The position numbers and the translations under genes are program-made. A model generated the notes under the pieces. That model saw only the letters and a program-made list of their open reading frames with translations, did no database searches and was not told the origin of the DNA. From positions 124,001 through 188,000 of the forward strand of contig NZ_JAAGWK010000011.1 of assembly GCF_010685995.1 (NCBI RefSeq): a DNA stretch of 64,000 bases. The letters are read 5' to 3'. Positions 43,883-53,300 of this stretch are shown one piece after another. The stretch is from Goekera deserti (lineage in GTDB: Bacteria; Actinomycetota; Actinomycetes; Mycobacteriales; Geodermatophilaceae). Every line of letters begins with the position of its first letter. The stretch's first letter is position 1.

Positions 43883-45667
43883 AGCCCTCACGTCCTCGAG
43901 CAGATCCCGGACCTGCCTCGGGCGGAAGAAACCCAGGTCGTCCAGGGCGCCGCCGTCCACAACCTCCCGGATTCGGCTGAGCGTCGCATCGTCGGACACG
44001 GCCGGCGGGGCCAGGAAGGGCCGCTTCGTTCCGGCCTGAAGGACAGCCGGCAGGTCGTTCCGCAGGGCGGCCCGGAGCAGGGGCTTGCTGTCCACTCCGC
44101 CGGAGAACCAGGCGAGGGGGGTTCGCCGGACCACATCGTGGAGCCGGTGATCGAGAAACGGAAGCCGCACCTCGAGGCCGCACGACATGTCCAGGCGCTC
44201 GGCAGCGAGCAGATAGTTGGCGAGCCAGGTCTTGGCGAAGAGGTAGCTCCCCCGGTGGAACGGGCTGCGCCCGTACAGCTGGCTCTGGACGTGCGGGTCC
44301 GCGAACATGTCGCGGCATGGCTGGGCCGCGAGAACCTCTGCCGCGAAGTCCGGTGCGAGCAGCCCTTGGATAGGTGCCCCCACGCCGAGATAGCGGTCCA
44401 GGACGAACCCCGGCAGGAATCCCATTCGGTCAGCGATGTCGAGGAGCGGACGCCCGGCCGGGGACGCGGCGAGGCGGCGCCGCACGGTGTCGTCTCGCAC
44501 AACGTCACCGGGAACAGTGCTGAGCCGGAGGTCCCGCTGTGTCTGCGGGTATCCGGCGAACATCTCGTCCCCTCCCTCGCCCGCCAGCACGACCCGGAAT
44601 CCCGCAGCCCGGATCGCCTCGCTCTGCAGCAGGCGGGCTATGCCGTGCGCGTTCTCAGGGATCATCTGCCCCTTGGCAACGATGTCCCCCATCCGCCCGG
44701 CGGAGCTGCCGGCATCGACCAGGACCTCTGAGTGCCTGGCGCCCACCGCACGCGCCGTCGCTTCCGCGGCGGCTCCCTCGTCGAAGTGGGGGTCGTCGAA
44801 TCGGACCGCAAAGGTGCGGGGCGCGCCGTGCCGCGCCGCCAGCGCGACGATCGCTCCGGAGTCGAGCCCGCCACTGAGGTGATGGGCCACCGGGACGTCC
44901 GCCCGCAGCCGTACGTCAACGGCGTCCACCACGGCGTCACGCACCGCTGCGAGGTGCCCCGACCGGTCGACGTCCTTCGTCAGCTCGTCCTCGGTCGGCC
45001 AGTCGAGGTCCCAGTACCTCCGGATACGAATGTCGCGACCGTCGGTCCACAACCAGCATCCGGGGGGAACCTGCCGGACGCCGTCGAAGAGCGTGCCGTC
45101 CGGCGGGTGGCAGAGCACCAGGTGCTCCGCCAGAGCCCCGCGATCCCATCGCCGTGGGACCCCGGCTTCGAAGAGCGCCCCCACCTCGGACGCGAGGAGC
45201 ACCCGGCCGGCGTGCCGGGCGTAGAAGAGGGGCTTGATCCCGAATCGGTCCCGGGCGGCGATGAGTTCACCGCGAGCCTGGTCCCAGATCGCGAAGGCGA
45301 ACTCGCCACGGAGCTCCGGCAATGCGCCGGCGCCGTCGCGCGCCCACAGGTGAAGCGCGATCTCGCTGTCGCTCCGGCTCGAGAACCCGTGTCCGTCGCG
45401 CCGGAGGCTTGCCCTGATGACCTCGTGACCGTAGAACTCACCGTTGGCGACCAGGTGCAGCCGGCCGTCGGAGCCGTGCATGGGCTGGGCCCCACCGTCG
45501 GGATCCATCACCGCCAGTCGCGTGTGCCCCATCGCCACGCGGCGACAGGAGGAGATCCAGGAACCGGTGCCGTCAGGCCCCCGATGGTGCAGGGCCCGGA
45601 GCGCCGGCTCCAGCTCCTGCGAGGCGAGATCGCCCTCCGGCGAGACGATGCAGACCAGACCACACAC
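43790..45667 (-). CDS. asnB: Asparagine synthetase (glutamine-hydrolysing), AsnB-type
   Basis: A full-length class II glutamine amidotransferase/asparagine synthetase of 625 residues. The second residue is the catalytic Cys after the initiator (MCGLVCI). HTRLAV and NGEFYGH belong to the glutaminase domain, and HHLSGGLDSGAIVAL is the ATP-pyrophosphatase loop of the synthase domain. It converts Asp to Asn with Gln and ATP, or amidates another carboxylate by the same chemistry. The GTG start at 45667 is 6 bp after the upstream hydroxylase stop. It is the last gene of the right-hand operon and convergent with the C-PCP gene (93-bp overlap). An asparagine synthetase is also part of bleomycin-type clusters, either to feed the two Asn modules or to form the carboxamide of the pyrimidoblamic unit. 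Confidence 0.94.
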   Translation of the reverse strand: MCGLVCIVSPEGDLASQELEPALRALHHRGPDGTGSWISSCRRVAMGHTRLAVMDPDGGAQPMHGSDGRLHLVANGEFYGHEVIRASLRRDGHGFSSRSDSEIALHLWARDGAGALPELRGEFAFAIWDQARGELIAARDRFGIKPLFYARHAGRVLLASEVGALFEAGVPRRWDRGALAEHLVLCHPPDGTLFDGVRQVPPGCWLWTDGRDIRIRRYWDLDWPTEDELTKDVDRSGHLAAVRDAVVDAVDVRLRADVPVAHHLSGGLDSGAIVALAARHGAPRTFAVRFDDPHFDEGAAAEATARAVGARHSEVLVDAGSSAGRMGDIVAKGQMIPENAHGIARLLQSEAIRAAGFRVVLAGEGGDEMFAGYPQTQRDLRLSTVPGDVVRDDTVRRRLAASPAGRPLLDIADRMGFLPGFVLDRYLGVGAPIQGLLAPDFAAEVLAAQPCRDMFADPHVQSQLYGRSPFHRGSYLFAKTWLANYLLAAERLDMSCGLEVRLPFLDHRLHDVVRRTPLAWFSGGVDSKPLLRAALRNDLPAVLQAGTKRPFLAPPAVSDDATLSRIREVVDGGALDDLGFFRPRQVRDLLEDVRALPPGRRAGHERVVQVLMGIVGLTDQFALTG

Positions 45668-45673
45668 CGGCGC

Positions 45674-46636
45674 CTAGTCCCCCACCCCGGCCCGGAACGG
45701 GCGCCAGGAACCGTCCGCCGAGACCCTCACCCCCGGAACGCCGAGCACGTCGAGATACCGGCCGACCTTGTGCGCCGTTGATCCGTCGGCCGTGCACTGC
45801 AGCCGGCCGTCCACCACGCGGACCTCGGCCAGACCGCGGTCCCGGAGGAAGGCGGTGACGCGCTGCTGGACCGTTGGCCGGTTGGCCAGCAGGGCCGCCC
45901 GGTGCGCGGCATCCACGCCCGGGTGGAGCACGTCCATGATCAGGACGACACGATCCTCCTCTCCCCGGTGCCAGACCTCGTGCTCGAAGGAGTCGTCGAA
46001 GACCAGGCATCTGCCCTCTTCCCACGTCGACGTCTCGGTTCCGACGCGGATCGATGCCCCCTCGGCCGGGATGATCGGGAGGTGGACGCGCAGGACCGCG
46101 TTGGTGGAACCGCAGTGCGGCATGATGTGCGTACCCGGTGCCAGCCGCGACAGCAGGATCACCCCGGGGCTCAGCGTCGTCATCTCGGGGATCTCGGCCA
46201 GGATCGCCTGCGTCACCGGTAGCCGTGCACACACGTCCTCCTGCCACTCTCCTTCCCGGAACAGGTACGCCTGTTGCCAGGAGCCGGCCCGCAGCAGCCA
46301 GTCGTCCTCGACCGTCGGCCGTACCGGGTCGTCGACCCCACCCAGCACCGCCCTGATCTCGGCGCTGATCTCGGCAAAGTGCCGTTCGAGGTGGTGGACG
46401 AACCAGAACTGCCCGGGATCAGGCAGCGGTTGTGCTGTCAGTCCGTCCACATGGTCCCGATCCCGCTGCAGCGGTTGCTCCCACACTCCCTGCTGGACGG
46501 CCAGATCTACGCAAGCGCGCGCCGGCTGCTCCTCCCCGGCTGCGAACCAGCCGTCGATGAGGTTGCTGTAGGCGGTACGCACCCTTCGCTGCGTCCGTGT
46601 GTACGACGTCCCCGGTGGGTGGGGCGGCCTCGTCAC
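45674..46636 (-). CDS. Asp/Asn beta-hydroxylase-like Fe(II)/2-oxoglutarate oxygenase, stand-alone
   Basis: A 320-residue protein of the same family as the domains at 19153-20388 and in the C-terminal half of 46633-48642. It shares an N-terminal YSNLIDGW..AxxxCVDLAVQQGVWEQPLQR helix region, MPHCGSTNAVLRVHLP, and FDDSFEHEVWHRG as iron ligands. All three share the ending YxxxxGxxGxx pattern. It should hydroxylate an unactivated beta carbon of a carrier-bound amino acid. Bleomycin biosynthesis needs at least the beta-hydroxylation of histidine. The GTG at 46636 overlaps the upstream stop (GTGA). It is located between the glycosyltransferase-hydroxylase fusion and asparagine synthetase, in the operon that starts with the Asn/His module. 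Confidence 0.9.
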   Translation of the reverse strand: MTRPPHPPGTSYTRTQRRVRTAYSNLIDGWFAAGEEQPARACVDLAVQQGVWEQPLQRDRDHVDGLTAQPLPDPGQFWFVHHLERHFAEISAEIRAVLGGVDDPVRPTVEDDWLLRAGSWQQAYLFREGEWQEDVCARLPVTQAILAEIPEMTTLSPGVILLSRLAPGTHIMPHCGSTNAVLRVHLPIIPAEGASIRVGTETSTWEEGRCLVFDDSFEHEVWHRGEEDRVVLIMDVLHPGVDAAHRAALLANRPTVQQRVTAFLRDRGLAEVRVVDGRLQCTADGSTAHKVGRYLDVLGVPGVRVSADGSWRPFRAGVGD

Positions 46637-48642
46637 CCCAGCTCCGCGCCGGCCGGGCGGTGCCAGCGAACGGCGTCGCCCCGCAACTCAGCACCGGTGA
46701 CGCCGGTGTTCTCCATGTACCGCAGGATCAGATCGCGCAGTGCGGGCTCCGGCTCGAACACCAGGTCGTCTCCTTCTCGCCGCACCTCGGCGAATCCGCC
46801 GTCCCTGAGGAAAGCCACCATCTGCTCCTCGGTGGTCAAGCGCCGCTGCAGCAGCCGCTGGGAGTGCTGACCGGCCAGGTCCGGATGCAGCGTGTCGAGG
46901 ATGAGGACGATCCGGTCGGTGTCGCCCTCGTGCCCGACCTCGTGCTCGAACGAGTCGTCGAACACCAGGCATCGCCCTTCTTCCCAGGTCAGCTTCTCGT
47001 CGGCCACCCGGATCCAGACGCCCGGCGGCACGATGAGCGGCAGATGGATGCGCAGGGTGGCGTTGGTGGGCCCGCAGTGCGCCATGATGTGGGTGCCGGG
47101 CACCACCCGGGAGACGGTGATGACTCCGGGACTGAATGTCGTCACTTCAGGGATGCCGTCCAGGATCGCCCTCGTGACGGGGAAATGCCGGGCGACATCC
47201 TCCTGCCAAGCGCCGTCCCGGAACAGGTGCGCCTGCTTCCAATCGCCGGCCAGGATGAGAGCGTTGTCATCGGTGGTCCGCTGTACGGGGTCGTCCGGTC
47301 GGTTGAGTACCGACTCGATCTCCGCGCGGATCTCCGGGTAACGCTGCTCGAGCAGCGCGGTGAACCAGAACGTCCCGGCATCGTGCAGCGGGCGGGCCTC
47401 CAAGCCGGGGATGTATTCCCGTGCCCGCTGCAGGGGGTGTTCCCAGACGCCCTGGGCGACCGCGAGCTCGGCGCACGCCCAGGCGTCCGCCGGGCGACCT
47501 CCGTAGTGCCAGGCATCGATCAGGTTCGCGTAGTGCCTGCGGGCGGTCTGCAGGATGTAGCCGCGAGTGCCCGTGAGGGGTCCGTCGCCGGGTTCGACTC
47601 CGGTGTCCTCGACCGACATTGCCATCGTGTCCTCCTTGGGTCCGGTCACCGTCGCCGGCGACGCCGTCCGATCGATCAGCCCGCGCAGGACCTGCGCGGC
47701 TCGTTCACGGTCGACATCGGCCCGGATGTAGAGCGCGTGGTCGGCCAACGACTTCTCACGGGTGATGCGGTGCCGCTGGTAGGTCGCGTCGAACGGCGCG
47801 GTGTAGTCCTGGAAGTGCAGGTGGTCGACGCGCACCCCTGCGATCGGGTACAGCCGGTCGAGTCGGCGGGCGATGTCGAAGATCCAGCGTTCTGCCTGCC
47901 ACTGCTGAAACATCTCCGGCGAGAAGTAGCCGAGGCCCTCGAACCATGCCCTGGTGACGATGGGGAAGTCGGCGCTCCCCTCGGGGTACTGGTCGGCATC
48001 GAAGTACATGCAGAAGACGCCGTCGGCGTGACTCGCCGAGAGCTCCTGAACCCGGCGGTCGAGAGCCAGATCCCAACCCCTCTGGACGTACACCTGGTCG
48101 TCGTTGGCCATCGCGAGGAGGTCGCCGGTGGCGGCGGCGGCCAGCGCGTTCCACGCCGCCGGCAGGCCGATGGGTTCTCCGACCTGGAGCACCACCCGGT
48201 CCAGGCCCGTGACCAATCGGCCGTCCAGCATCTTCCGGTAGCGCGCCACCGCCGGATCGTCCGAGTCGACGTAGCACAGGACCTCGATCCGCTCGGGATG
48301 GGTGGCCGTGCCGGCCATGCTCCGCAGCAACCGGCGGAGGCCGCCCGGGCGCTGGCGGGAGGGACAGAGCACGGAGAGCCGGGCGTGCGGCACGTCGTCG
48401 TCGCGGACCGGCGGTTGGTTGCCGAGGATGGCCACGGACCTGTCGCGGGCCGAGGTCAACGCCACCCGCGCCCGGATGGACGCGTTGATCGCCGGGATGA
48501 TCCAACCTCGGCCACCCGACGGGTCCCTGAGGATGGAGGTCGCGAGGTCCTGCAGGGGCACGGTCCGGTTCTTGGCGAGATGGCCGGAGAGGAGCCGCCC
48601 GAACTGCCGGAGGGGCCGCTCGCGAGGAGTTGGCACGGTCAT
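46633..48642 (-). CDS. blmF: Glycosyltransferase - Asp/Asn beta-hydroxylase fusion (BlmF counterpart)
   Basis: The 669-residue protein joins two enzymes. Residues about 60-310 resemble a GT-A fold glycosyltransferase (ARLSVLCPSRQRP, a YVDSDDP acidic motif, LAMANDDQVYV). From about residue 340 onward is an Asp/Asn beta-hydroxylase domain (MAHCGPTNATLRIHLP, FDDSFEHEVGHEG). The bleomycin BlmF protein is likewise described as glycosyltransferase/beta-hydroxylase. The combination suits hydroxylating histidine and then adding the first sugar. The ATG at 48642 overlaps the upstream stop (ATGA). A very strong internal ribosome site precedes an in-frame ATG at 47625, so a separate 330-residue hydroxylase could also be produced. 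The longer frame to 48978 overlaps the upstream gene and is rejected. Confidence 0.92.
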   Translation of the reverse strand: MTVPTPRERPLRQFGRLLSGHLAKNRTVPLQDLATSILRDPSGGRGWIIPAINASIRARVALTSARDRSVAILGNQPPVRDDDVPHARLSVLCPSRQRPGGLRRLLRSMAGTATHPERIEVLCYVDSDDPAVARYRKMLDGRLVTGLDRVVLQVGEPIGLPAAWNALAAAATGDLLAMANDDQVYVQRGWDLALDRRVQELSASHADGVFCMYFDADQYPEGSADFPIVTRAWFEGLGYFSPEMFQQWQAERWIFDIARRLDRLYPIAGVRVDHLHFQDYTAPFDATYQRHRITREKSLADHALYIRADVDRERAAQVLRGLIDRTASPATVTGPKEDTMAMSVEDTGVEPGDGPLTGTRGYILQTARRHYANLIDAWHYGGRPADAWACAELAVAQGVWEHPLQRAREYIPGLEARPLHDAGTFWFTALLEQRYPEIRAEIESVLNRPDDPVQRTTDDNALILAGDWKQAHLFRDGAWQEDVARHFPVTRAILDGIPEVTTFSPGVITVSRVVPGTHIMAHCGPTNATLRIHLPLIVPPGVWIRVADEKLTWEEGRCLVFDDSFEHEVGHEGDTDRIVLILDTLHPDLAGQHSQRLLQRRLTTEEQMVAFLRDGGFAEVRREGDDLVFEPEPALRDLILRYMENTGVTGAELRGDAVRWHRPAGAELG
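47626..47637 (-). promoter_or_regulatory. Strong internal ribosome binding site before the hydroxylase half of the fusion gene
   Basis: On the minus strand AAGGAGG lies 5 bases before an in-frame ATG (47625-47623), right at the junction between the glycosyltransferase and hydroxylase domains. There is no stop codon in between, so both a fusion and a free hydroxylase could be translated from the same gene. Confidence 0.7.
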
Positions 48643-50396
48643 GCCGATCCCGCTTCGTCGGCCGATGGTCCGGCGACGACCTGGCGACGGGCCTCCCGCG
48701 GGGCACGGCCCGGGTCCCCGGCCGATTCGAGGTGACGGCGGGCGATCGAGCGCAGGTCCGCCACGGAGTCGGCCGTACCCATCGCCTCCAGCAGAGCGTG
48801 GACAGTCGAACTCAGGGTCCGTACCCGCGCCTCCGGGAGAACCGACGCGTCGGCGCGCAGCAGGATCGAGCCCTGCGGTCCGATCCTCGTCTCGAGGACC
48901 AGCGGGTATCCCTCCCAGACGGACCCCGTCACCGAACTCACGGCCAGTCGTCGGCTGTGGGTTCCCTCCACTACCCACTCCGGGAAGTTCTCGACGACCA
49001 CGATGGTGTCGAACAGCCGCTCATGGCCGGCTGCCGGCACCGTGGAGGTCGCTCGAGCGATGTCGGTGAGCGCACAGTGCTGCAGCCCCTCCAGTTCCAC
49101 CCGTCCGCGTTGGACCCGGTGGAGCCACGACGCGAGCATCTCGCCCGGATCCGGTCGCACCCGCAGCGGCAGGGTGGCAATGAACATGCCGACGGCAGAC
49201 CCGGCGCGGGGAAGCAGTGCGGGCCGACCCGAGAGTGTGACACCGATGGCCACGTCGTCCGAGCGCGTGATCTCGGCGATCAGGACCGACCAGGCGGCGT
49301 AGACCAGCGTGGCCGGGGTGACCTCCCATCGACGGGCGGCGGCGGACAGGTCAGGGATGGGACCGGGAACGGTGACGGCACGGGGCCCGCTGACCGCGTC
49401 GGATGGGCGTGGGGCGAGAGGGGCCGGGCGGAATCCCGCCATCAGCTCTCGCCAGCGGGACGTCCCGCCCCCGGCGTCCAGGCCGGACAGCCACGTGCGG
49501 TGGTCCGCGGTCCCGTCGTGCGGGGCGGGGAGGGCCGCCGGATCCACTCCGTCGTAGAGATCGAGCATGTCTCTGAGGACGATCTGCTGGGACCAACCGT
49601 CCAGGACGAGGTGGTGATGGGTGAGGAGGAAGCGGAGGACATCATCGGCGAGCCGGAGCAGCGTGATGCGGACGAGCGGAGGCGAACGGAGGTCCATCCC
49701 CCGGGCGAGATCCCGGTCGATCTCACGCTGAACGGCGGCCGGCTGGGCCATCACCGGGACGTCGCGCAGGTCGACCACCTGGACGGGCAGGACGACGTCG
49801 TCGGCGGCGACCATCCAGCTACCGGTCGCGTCCCAGCGCACCGACGCCCGGAGTGCGCCATACCGCCGTGCCACTGTCTGGCAAGCGGCGGAGAACTGAT
49901 CCACGTCGATGTCCCCGGTCAGCTGTGCCCCGACCTGCACGAGCTGCGTGGTCCCGCTCGGATCGGCCAGGCTCTGGTAGAGCATCCCGTCCTGCAGCGG
50001 CGTCAGCCGGATCCGGTCGGGCCTGGATTTCGCACCTGATCGGGAGGCTCCGGGCGGGGCGACGGGCGAGAGGTCTGCCAAGGCCGCCGTGATGGCCCCG
50101 ACCGTGCGCAGTTCGAAGAGGTCTTGGGTGGTCAGTGCGATGCCGGCGGCTTGGGCGCGCGACACCACCGCGACGGCTGAGATGGAGTCGCCGCCCAGAG
50201 CGAAGTAGTCGTCGTCGGCGCCGATCGCAGTGCGCTCGAGGACTTCCTCCCAGATGGCGATCAATTGCAGTTCCCCGGGCTGGGTGGGCCGGGGAGCAGC
50301 CTCGTCGATGCCGGCGTTCGCACCGGCGCGAGCGAGGAGCTGGCGGACCAGGGCCTCACGCGCCGCCGTTCGGTCGGCTGCATCGGGGGTATTCAT
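48639..50396 (-). CDS. blmV: NRPS PCP-C protein carrying the carrier for the upstream Asn A domain (BlmV counterpart)
   Basis: A 585-residue protein. The N-terminal PCP (FALGGDSISAV, Ser near 69) is followed by a condensation domain with intact HHLVLDG near 261. It has no A domain. The upstream protein ends with an Asn-type A domain and no carrier, so this PCP completes that split module, and the C domain then passes the chain to the next module. The same split between BlmVI and BlmV is known for bleomycin synthesis. The genes overlap by 4 bp (ATGA) on both sides, consistent with the need for equal amounts of the split partners. The C domain belongs with the two-module Asn-His protein, although that protein also appears to have its own N-terminal C region. 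Confidence 0.94.
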   Translation of the reverse strand: MNTPDAADRTAAREALVRQLLARAGANAGIDEAAPRPTQPGELQLIAIWEEVLERTAIGADDDYFALGGDSISAVAVVSRAQAAGIALTTQDLFELRTVGAITAALADLSPVAPPGASRSGAKSRPDRIRLTPLQDGMLYQSLADPSGTTQLVQVGAQLTGDIDVDQFSAACQTVARRYGALRASVRWDATGSWMVAADDVVLPVQVVDLRDVPVMAQPAAVQREIDRDLARGMDLRSPPLVRITLLRLADDVLRFLLTHHHLVLDGWSQQIVLRDMLDLYDGVDPAALPAPHDGTADHRTWLSGLDAGGGTSRWRELMAGFRPAPLAPRPSDAVSGPRAVTVPGPIPDLSAAARRWEVTPATLVYAAWSVLIAEITRSDDVAIGVTLSGRPALLPRAGSAVGMFIATLPLRVRPDPGEMLASWLHRVQRGRVELEGLQHCALTDIARATSTVPAAGHERLFDTIVVVENFPEWVVEGTHSRRLAVSSVTGSVWEGYPLVLETRIGPQGSILLRADASVLPEARVRTLSSTVHALLEAMGTADSVADLRSIARRHLESAGDPGRAPREARRQVVAGPSADEAGSA

Positions 50397-53300
50397 CCCG
50401 GACCCGCCGCACCCTGGCCCAGGAGTGCCGCGACGTCCTCATCCGACATCCGCGACACCAAGGCGGCGATGGCCGGCCCCGCCCCCTCGCGAGGGTCCGG
50501 CAGAGCGGACACATCGGTCTTGCCTCGGGTCGTCAGCGGAAGAAGAGGCAGCCACATCAGGACATCAGGGATCTGGTGCGGGGCCAGCTGGCGGCGCAAC
50601 CAGGTGCGGAGGGCGGCTTCGCCGGGGACGTCGGCGTGGTCGGACACCCAGTAGCCGACCAGCTGGCGGCGTCCTCCGCTTCCGTGGACGGTCGTGACAG
50701 CGGCTTCCCGCACCTGGGGATGTGACCGCAGGACGGCCTCCGTGGCCGCCGGTTCCACGCGGCGTCCGCGCACCTTGACCTGGCGGTCCCGCCGTCCCTG
50801 GACATGGAGCAGCCCGTCGCGGTCCCGTCTGGCCCAGTCTCCGGTGAGGTAGAGCCGCTCACCGCGGCCGAGAGGGTCCGGCACGAAGCGGACCGCCGTG
50901 CGTCCAGGTGACCCGACGTAGCCCCGCGCCAGGCCCCGCCCGCCGACGGCGAGTTCGCCGGTCACCGTGTCGGGGAGCACCTCGCTAGCGAGGAGCACGC
51001 GGGCCCGCGTTCCGGCGATGGGCCGCCCGATCGGGATGTCGGAACCATGCTGCTCCGAACCATCCTGTCCCGGTTCGATGCGCCAGGTGATGCAACCGAC
51101 TGTCGCCTCGGTCGGTCCGTACTCGTTGATGATCGGTCCGCTGCCACCGACCTTCCGCCAGGCCGTCACGTGCTGGTGCGCGAGTGCCTCGCCGCCCACC
51201 ACGACACATGCAGCCGGCGCACGCTCGCCCGCTGTCCGTAGCTGATCGGCCACCACGGCCAGGTGCGCCGGAGTGATCTTGATAATCCCGTCCACGTGGG
51301 GGGCGACCTGCCCGATCGCCTCCGGTCCCGCGTTCTCCGGCAGGAGCTCCACCGTTCCCCCGGCCACCAGAGGGGTGAGCAGCGACGTGACCGTCAGGTC
51401 GAACTCGACAGGTGAGTGCACGGGGGTGCGCCCCGCGCCGCCGTAGGAGGCTGCAGACCACAGCAGGTAGTTGACGAGGGCGTCCTGAGGAACCCCGACC
51501 AGCTTCGGTGCGCCGGTCGATCCCGAGGTCGGCAGGACGTAGGCGAGCAGCCGGCCGTCTCGGGCGGACTGCTTCGCCGCGGGAACTGCCTGTCCGCGCG
51601 GCGGGACCGCAGCCGCGACGACCGCGGCCAGCGGGTCATTTCCGAGTGCCACGGCGTGGGTCACCTGCGCGGTGGCGCACATGCTGCGGACCCGCAACGC
51701 CGGCTCCGTCGGGTCGATCGGCAGATAGGCGGCGCCGGCCTCCCAGACCCCCAGGAGGGAGATCAGCAGATCGGGGGTCCGGCGGGCGGGAACAGCGACG
51801 ACCGCGTCCGGCTGCACGCCCACCCCGACAAGGACCGCCGCCAGGGCAACGGCCCGTTCGACGAGCTCACGGTAGGAGTACTGCACAGCGCCCGATCGGA
51901 CAGCGATCCGATCGGGTGTCCGGCGGGCCTGCTGCAGGATGAGGTCGAAGGCCGAGGCTGGGCCGGCGGAAGCGTCCCCGCCGTCGGAGGCCGCCAGCTG
52001 TGCTCGCAGGCGGGCGCCGTCCACCACAGGGACCGCGGTGCAGGGTGCGTCCGGATCACTGATCATCGCCTGCCAGACGCGCGGGTACAGCTCGGCAGCG
52101 AGCCTGATGGTGTGGTCGTCGACCTCCGCTGGGTCGTAGTCGAGCAGCAGCCGGATCTGACCGTTATGCGCGTCGACGTTGGTGTGCGCCGTCAGGGGGA
52201 TGTATGTCCGGTCCGGTGCCCAGCTGTCCAGGATCTGCGCGGCCGCCTGGTGCTCGAGATCCCGGTAGAGGTGGAAGTGGGTATGGACGTACATGGTCTG
52301 CAGGAGACCGGGCCGGCCGAGGTCCCGCTCCAGTCGGGCCAGGGGGTACCGCCGGAACGGTGCGGCCCGGCGCTCCGCCTCCGCGGTGGCCTGGACCAGA
52401 TCGGTCCACGAACCGGTCAACGGCACCCGCAGGGGCAGAATGTTGTTGAAGACGCCGACGACCCGGTCACCGTCCGGCTCCTCCGGCCGGCCGCTCCACT
52501 CGACCCCGGTCAGCGCCTCCGGGGCGCCGGTGAGTGCCTGCACCACGCGAAGGTGTGCGGACAGCAGCAGGGTGCGCTCCGAGACATGGAGCCGCCGCGC
52601 GAGGTTCCCCATCGCGCGTGCGGTGTCCTGAGACATCGGGATCTCGACGCGGCGAGTGGTGGGCCCGGCCGTGCCTCCGCTCGACGGAGGTGGGAGCCGG
52701 ACCGCCGGGACGTCATCGAGTTCCCGTGCCCAGAAGTCGCGGTGCGCGGGGTCCGACACCGCAGCCTCCTCGAGGGCGACGAAGTGCCGGTAGTCGGACT
52801 GCGGCGGGGGTGCCAGCTGTTTGCCGGAGGCGTGGGCCGACAACAACTCCGTCAGGACCGTGGCCGTGGCCCAGCCGTCCAACGCGAAGCTGCTCAACGT
52901 CAGCTGCCAGGTCCGGTCGTGGCGGACATGCACCGTGACCCGAGCCAGCGGTCCCTTCTCCACGTCGAAGGGCCGGGTCCTCTCGGAGCGCTGCCACTCC
53001 GAGAGGAGGGCATCAGCCCGCGCGACCGGGAGTGGAGACAGATCGACGAACTGCACCGGTAGCTCGAGGCTGCGGTGCACCACCTGCAGCGGCTCACGGT
53101 GCGCCGTCAGGTCGAGGGAGGAACGGAGGTACGGATGACGCTCCGAAACGATCCGGGCCGCATCCCTCATCCGGTCGGGATCGAGGGCGCCTCGCACGTG
53201 CAGGCTCGTCACGTACACCTCGTGGCGCTGCCCCTGCATCTGGTGGAACAGCACCGCCAGCTGCGCCGAGGACGCCGGGTAGGCATCGACCGCGTCTGCC

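Noticed and set aside
46597-48735. Plus-strand open frame of 712 codons opposite the glycosyltransferase-hydroxylase fusion
   Set aside because: No domain motifs; the minus strand has unambiguous iron-ligand and glycosyltransferase motifs.
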